Source of the DNA: Pseudomonas graminis
GTDB lineage: Bacteria > Pseudomonadota > Gammaproteobacteria > Pseudomonadales > Pseudomonadaceae
Direction: 5' to 3'
Assembly: GCF_900111735.1 (NCBI RefSeq)
Contig: NZ_FOHW01000015.1
Location: 62,001-126,000 of the forward strand
Length of the DNA stretch: 64,000 nucleotides
This document shows, in pieces, positions 59,484 to 64,000 of this stretch. The notes under the pieces were generated by a model. That model ran no database searches. It had not been told where the DNA came from and saw only the letters and a program-made list of their open reading frames with translations. A program made the position numbers and the translations under genes. The first letter of the stretch is position 1. The number at the start of each line of letters is the position of its first letter.

Positions 59484-61808
59484 ATGGACAGTATCAACAG
59501 CCGCATCGCCGAGGAACTCGGCGTCCGCCCGCAACAGGTCGAAGCGGCCGTCGCGCTACTGGATGAAGGCTCAACGGTGCCTTTCATCGCTCGCTACCGC
59601 AAGGAAGTCACTGGCAGCCTCGATGACACGCAACTGCGTCATCTGGAAGAGCGCCTGCGCTACCTGCGCGAACTCGACGAGCGCCGCATCAGCATCCTTG
59701 CCAGCATCGAAGAGCAAGGCAAGCTGACCCCTGAACTGGCGCGCGACATCAAGCTCGCCGACACCAAGACCCGCCTTGAAGACTTGTACCTGCCGTATAA
59801 GCAGAAGCGCCGCACCAAAGGCCAGATCGCGCTGGAAGCCGGCCTGGGCGAGCTGGCCGACGGGATTTTCAACGACCCCACGCTTACCCCTGAAGCCGAA
59901 GCCGCGCGCTTCGTCGATGCCGAAAAAGGCTTCGCCGACGTCAAGGCCGTGCTCGAAGGCACCAAATACATTTTGATGGAACGCTTTGCCGAAGACGCGA
60001 CGCTGCTGGAGAAGCTGCGCAGCTTCCTCAAGCACGAGGCCGTGATCAGTGCCCGTGTAGTGCCGGGCAAAGAGGAAGAAGGCGCCAAATTCCGCGATTA
60101 CTTCGAACACGACGAGCCGCTCAAGAGCATGCCGTCCCACCGCGCGCTGGCGATCTTTCGGGGTCGCAACGAGGGCGTGCTGAGCTCGGCCCTGAAAGTC
60201 GGGGAAGAATTGCCCGGCACCCTGCACCCCTGCGAAATGATGATCAGCGAGCGCTTCGGCCTGCAGAACCAGAACCGCCCTGCAGACAAGTGGCTGGCCG
60301 AAGTCGTGCGCTGGACCTGGAAGGTCAAGCTGTACTCCAGCCTCGAAACCGACCTGCTCGGCGAGCTGCGCGAAGGTGCCGAAACCGAAGCGATCAACGT
60401 ATTCGCTCATAACCTTCACGACCTGTTGCTGGCCGCACCGGCGGGGCCACGCGCCACGCTGGGTCTTGACCCGGGCCTGCGCACGGGCTGCAAGGTCGCC
60501 GTCGTCGACAGCACTGGCAAACTGCTGGACTACGCCACGGTTTACCCCCATGTGCCGAAAAACCAGTGGGATCAGACCATCGCCGTGCTGGCAGCCCTTT
60601 GCGCCAAGCATTCCGTTGACCTGATCGCGATCGGTAACGGCACTGCCAGTCGCGAGACTGACAAGCTGGCCGGCGATCTGATCAAAAAGTATCCAGGCCT
60701 GAAGATGACCAAAGTCATGGTCTCTGAAGCCGGCGCCTCGGTGTACTCGGCGTCGGAACTCGCCGCCAAGGAATTCCCGGACCTCGACGTCTCGATCCGT
60801 GGTGCTGTTTCCATCGCCCGCCGCTTGCAGGATCCGCTCGCCGAGCTGGTAAAAATCGACCCGAAATCCATCGGCGTTGGCCAGTACCAACATGACGTAT
60901 CGCAGCTGAAGCTGGCCCGCGGCCTCGACGCGGTGGTGGAAGACTGCGTGAACGCCGTCGGTGTGGATGTGAACACCGCTTCCGTGGCCCTGCTGGCGCG
61001 GATTTCCGGCCTTAACACCACGCTGGCGCAGAACATCGTTTCCCACCGCGACCAGAACGGCGCTTTCAAGACCCGCGCTGCGCTGAAGAAAGTCCCGCGT
61101 CTGGGCGAGAAAACCTTCGAGCAGGCCGCAGGCTTTCTGCGCGTCATGAACGGTGACAACCCGCTGGACTCGTCCGCCGTTCACCCTGAGGCGTATCCGC
61201 TGGTGCAGCGCATTGCCGCCCAGACCGATCGTGATATTCGTTCGCTGATCGGCGACGCAGGCTTCCTGAAGCGTCTGGACCCGAAGAAATTCACCGACGA
61301 AACCTTCGGCCTGCCTACCGTCACCGACATCCTTCAAGAACTGGAAAAGCCGGGCCGCGATCCCCGTCCGGGCTTCAAGACCGCTGAATTCCAGGACGGC
61401 GTCGAAGACTTGAAGGATCTTCAGCCGGGCATGATCCTCGAAGGCGTGGTCACCAACGTCACCAACTTTGGTGCGTTCGTTGACATCGGCGTGCATCAGG
61501 ACGGTTTGGTGCATATCTCTGCGCTTTCGGAGAAGTTCATCAAGGACCCTCGCGAAGCGGTCAAAGCCGGCGATGTGGTGAAGGTCAAGGTAATGGAAGT
61601 GGACATCCCTCGTAAGCGCGTCGGCCTGTCGATGCGCATGAGCGACACGCCGGGCGAGAAAGTCGACGGCGCTCGCGGTGCCCGTCCTGGCGCCGCGCCG
61701 CGACAGCAGCAAGGCAATGCCCCTCGCAAGGAAGCTACCGCCCCGGCGCCAAGCAACAATCCGATGGCGTCGCTGTTCGCCAACGCCAAGCAATTGAAGA
61801 AGCGCTGA
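59484..61808 (+). CDS. tex: Tex: S1-domain RNA-binding transcription accessory protein
   Basis: A 774-residue cytoplasmic protein. The N-terminal Tex helical region starts [20 protein letters not shown]. The YqgF/RNase H-like domain includes [18 protein letters not shown], HhH repeats include [20 protein letters not shown], and the S1 domain is at about 650-720 ([31 protein letters not shown]). The tail is Pro/Ala/Gln-rich. ATG 59484 is the family start; the open frame to 59397 is not conserved. Its stop overlaps the next ATG by one base. Confidence 0.96.
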   Translation: MDSINSRIAEELGVRPQQVEAAVALLDEGSTVPFIARYRKEVTGSLDDTQLRHLEERLRYLRELDERRISILASIEEQGKLTPELARDIKLADTKTRLEDLYLPYKQKRRTKGQIALEAGLGELADGIFNDPTLTPEAEAARFVDAEKGFADVKAVLEGTKYILMERFAEDATLLEKLRSFLKHEAVISARVVPGKEEEGAKFRDYFEHDEPLKSMPSHRALAIFRGRNEGVLSSALKVGEELPGTLHPCEMMISERFGLQNQNRPADKWLAEVVRWTWKVKLYSSLETDLLGELREGAETEAINVFAHNLHDLLLAAPAGPRATLGLDPGLRTGCKVAVVDSTGKLLDYATVYPHVPKNQWDQTIAVLAALCAKHSVDLIAIGNGTASRETDKLAGDLIKKYPGLKMTKVMVSEAGASVYSASELAAKEFPDLDVSIRGAVSIARRLQDPLAELVKIDPKSIGVGQYQHDVSQLKLARGLDAVVEDCVNAVGVDVNTASVALLARISGLNTTLAQNIVSHRDQNGAFKTRAALKKVPRLGEKTFEQAAGFLRVMNGDNPLDSSAVHPEAYPLVQRIAAQTDRDIRSLIGDAGFLKRLDPKKFTDETFGLPTVTDILQELEKPGRDPRPGFKTAEFQDGVEDLKDLQPGMILEGVVTNVTNFGAFVDIGVHQDGLVHISALSEKFIKDPREAVKAGDVVKVKVMEVDIPRKRVGLSMRMSDTPGEKVDGARGARPGAAPRQQQGNAPRKEATAPAPSNNPMASLFANAKQLKKR

Positions 61809-62191
61809 TGGATATCCCTGACGAACTGACTCAGAGCGCTTACTTCAAGACCCTCGGATGCAGAGTGGTGCAACTGAACGAAGGTGTCGCCATCGTGGCC
61901 TTGCCGCTGGAGCCGCACCTGCGCAATCGCGGCAATGTGATGCATGGCGGCGCGCTGTTCAGTCTGGTCGACATCACGATGGGGTTGGCCTGCTCCAGCG
62001 CCCACGGCTTCGACAAGCAAAGCGTCACGGTGGAATGCAAAATCAATTACATGCGCGCCGTGGCCGAAGGCGAAGTCATCTGCACCAGCACGGTACTGCA
62101 TGCTGGACGCCGAACGCTGGTTGTCGAAGCCGACGTTCGCCAGAACGACAAGCTGGTTGCCAAAGCGCAGGGCACGTTTGCGATCGTCTAG
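61808..62191 (+). CDS. PaaI-family acyl-CoA thioesterase
   Basis: A 127-residue hotdog-fold enzyme. The motif GNVMHGGALFSLVDITMGLA (about 40-59) carries the conserved HGG and catalytic Asp. Translationally coupled to tex (stop/start overlap at 61808). Substrate unknown; likely short or aromatic acyl-CoA. A small hairpin (gcactgttaagcagtgtc, about 62221-62238) follows its stop. Confidence 0.9.
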   Translation: MDIPDELTQSAYFKTLGCRVVQLNEGVAIVALPLEPHLRNRGNVMHGGALFSLVDITMGLACSSAHGFDKQSVTVECKINYMRAVAEGEVICTSTVLHAGRRTLVVEADVRQNDKLVAKAQGTFAIV

Positions 62192-62388
62192 CTGTCCGAT
62201 AGCGTTATGAGTTAATTTCGGCACTGTTAAGCAGTGTCGAAATTTTCTGATTTCCTTGCAGGAACGATCAGCGACGGGCATCGGCGTTAGGGCCATCGAC
62301 GAGGCGAAAACGCCAGTTCCTTTCTTCACCCTTGTAGACCGCCATATCGCCCCCATATAGGGCCGACTGACGCGTGAAGGATTCCAAC

Positions 62389-63975
62389 TTGAGCGAACTT
62401 CTCAACCGCCGCCTGACTCTGCTTGGCGAGCACTCCAACCTCTCCCTTCTGGAGAAGTGCTTGCACGGCATCGAGCGTGAATGCCTGCGCGTTACGGGCG
62501 AAGGCCGTCTGGCGCAAACCCCGCACCCGGAAGCCCTCGGCGCGGCACTGACCAACGAGCAAATCACCACTGATTACTCCGAGTCGCTGCTGGAGTTCAT
62601 CACTCCTGCCCTCGCCAACCCTGCGGATACGCTGGAAAGCCTGGATAAGATCCACCGCTTCGCGTACAGCAAACTGGGCAGCGAATACATCTGGAGCCCT
62701 TCGATGCCGTGCCCGCTGCCGGCCGAAGCGGATATTCCGATCGCCTATTACGGCACCTCCAACATCGGCAAGCTCAAGTATGTTTACCGTCAAGGCCTTG
62801 CCTTGCGTTACGGCAAAACCATGCAGTGCATCGCCGGGATTCATTACAACTTCTCGTTGCCCGAAGCCATCTGGCCCGTGCTCAAGCAAGACGCGAAATT
62901 CGAAGGCGATGACCGCGATTTCCAGTCCGAGAGCTACATTGGCCTGATTCGCAACTTCCGTCGTTACAGCTGGCTGCTGATGTACCTGTTCGGCGCATCG
63001 CCGGCGCTGGACGCCAGTTTCCTGCGCGGCCGCTCGCATCAGCTTGAGCAGTTCGACGCCGAAACGCTGTATCTGCCTTACGCCACCAGCCTACGCATGA
63101 GCGATCTGGGTTACCAGAGCAATGCCCAGGCGGACCTGACGCCTTGCTACAACGACCTGCTGACGTACACCGACAGCCTGCGCCGTGCGGTGGCAACGCC
63201 CTACGCGCCTTACGTCGAAATCGGCACGCACAAGGATGGCGAGTGGATTCAGCTCAACACCAACGTGCTGCAGATCGAGAACGAGTATTACTCGACGATC
63301 CGCCCGAAACGCGTCACCTACTCCGGCGAACGTCCGATTCAGGCGCTGGTCGCGCGCGGCGTGCAGTACGTGGAAGTCCGCTGCCTGGACATCAACCCGT
63401 TCCTGCCGGTCGGAATCGACCTTCAGCAGTCGCGTTTCATTGATGCATTCATTCTGTATTGCGCGCTGCACGACAGCCCGCAGCTGGCGAACAATGAGTG
63501 TGGCAACGCCAGCACGAACTTCCTGACCGTGGTCAAGGAAGGTCGCCGTCCCGGCCTGCAACTGAACCGCAACGACACGACTATTGACCTGAAAGTCTGG
63601 GCCAACGAGATGCTGGACACGATCAAGCCGATCTGTGAACTGCTCGATGCCAGTCAGGGCACGGATCAGCACGTCAAATCGCTGGACGTTCAGCGGGCGA
63701 AATTGGCGGACGCCTCTCTGACGCCTTCGGCACAAGTGCTGGCCGCGATGACTGAGAACAAGGAAGGTTTCACCGCCTTCTCGCTGCGCCAGTCACAGGT
63801 TCACGCTGAGCATTTCCGCAGCAATCCGCTGAGTGCCGAAGACCAGACCCAGTTCGAAAGCAAGGCGCGCGAGTCCCTGGCTCAGCAAGCGGAGCTGGAA
63901 CAGACCGAAGAAAAAGTGGATTTCGACACGTTTGTGGGCGCCTATCAGGCGAGCATTCTGGCGATCAGCAACTGA
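62389..63975 (+). CDS. gshA: Glutamate--cysteine ligase
   Basis: A 528-residue enzyme for the first step of glutathione synthesis. Signatures are [11 protein letters not shown] and [20 protein letters not shown] near the N-terminus, [31 protein letters not shown] and [11 protein letters not shown] place the start at TTG 62389 because GAAGGA (62377-62382) sits 6 bp upstream and the protein then begins LSELLNRRL as in other Pseudomonas; GTG 62374 would start before that ribosome binding site. The remaining 25 bp of the window hold nothing. Confidence 0.93.
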   Translation: MSELLNRRLTLLGEHSNLSLLEKCLHGIERECLRVTGEGRLAQTPHPEALGAALTNEQITTDYSESLLEFITPALANPADTLESLDKIHRFAYSKLGSEYIWSPSMPCPLPAEADIPIAYYGTSNIGKLKYVYRQGLALRYGKTMQCIAGIHYNFSLPEAIWPVLKQDAKFEGDDRDFQSESYIGLIRNFRRYSWLLMYLFGASPALDASFLRGRSHQLEQFDAETLYLPYATSLRMSDLGYQSNAQADLTPCYNDLLTYTDSLRRAVATPYAPYVEIGTHKDGEWIQLNTNVLQIENEYYSTIRPKRVTYSGERPIQALVARGVQYVEVRCLDINPFLPVGIDLQQSRFIDAFILYCALHDSPQLANNECGNASTNFLTVVKEGRRPGLQLNRNDTTIDLKVWANEMLDTIKPICELLDASQGTDQHVKSLDVQRAKLADASLTPSAQVLAAMTENKEGFTAFSLRQSQVHAEHFRSNPLSAEDQTQFESKARESLAQQAELEQTEEKVDFDTFVGAYQASILAISN

Positions 63976-64000
63976 TCAGAGTGGGTCGTGTCATCACTGA

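Noticed and set aside
59571..61793. Very long minus-strand ORF opposite tex, and similar ones opposite the oxidoreductase (42849-44801), pckA (50790-52253) and oprD (27013-28179)
   Set aside because: They are antisense shadows caused by high GC3 codon bias; their products are Arg/His/Gln-rich and unlike proteins, while the opposite strand encodes clear families.

Overview
The window is a Pseudomonas chromosome segment, most likely from the P. fluorescens/P. syringae side of the genus. This rests on the high-GC coding style, the many REP hairpins of the 'gtaggagc...' type, and the block pckA - hslO - PAP2 - hslR - rimA-rimB-rimK - envZ/ompR (amgSR) - tex - thioesterase - gshA, which is a characteristic Pseudomonas gene order. 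No species call is possible by eye.

Layout. 1-6.6 kb: tail of a cytochrome b561-like gene, a GabP-type permease, a complete polar amino-acid ABC importer (ATPase, binding protein, two permeases) and a methyltransferase. 6.9-19.4 kb: an intact tRNA-Thr(TGT) followed by a 12.5-kb decayed P2-like prophage bounded by a 45-bp direct repeat (attL 6931-6975, attR 19399-19443). It retains an iteron-like cluster, an AntA-type antirepressor, a C4-like structured RNA leader with two small ORFs, an AT-rich Fic gene, portal (Q), terminase (P), a frameshifted scaffold gene (O), a truncated capsid gene (N) and a large AT-rich P-loop NTPase beside attR. No integrase, replication, tail or lysis gene is visible. 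19.6-22.3 kb: accessory genes, namely a small P-loop kinase pair and a polymorphic-toxin locus whose toxin gene has an in-frame amber stop, with two putative immunity genes.

22.8-30 kb: a periplasmic binding protein, an oxidoreductase / XapX / AraC cluster, a 131-bp-period REP array, an OprD-family porin and agmatine deiminase. 30.3-37.4 kb: the rfbBACD dTDP-rhamnose operon with overlapping ATGA/GTGA junctions, then DctB-DctD and a thioesterase. 37.6-44.7 kb: cysQ-nudE, a divergent HAD nucleotidase, a LysM/BON protein, and a LysR regulator ahead of fdhD and a YdeP-type molybdopterin oxidoreductase. 45-50.5 kb: a glycine-zipper protein, a thioesterase, a RecQ-like helicase, and two tandem paralogous membrane-anchored proteins followed by a lipoprotein. 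50.6-64 kb: the core block listed above.

The most interesting parts are in the prophage remnant. Inactivated packaging and capsid genes sit beside two intact, AT-rich cargo genes. The Fic gene lies exactly where P2 carries its tin/old anti-phage cargo, between the early region and Q, and its start is flanked by twin operator-like inverted repeats. The 705-residue NTPase with a zinc ribbon and C-terminal winged helix replaces the late genes next to attR and is a good candidate for an uncharacterised defence or mobile-element effector.
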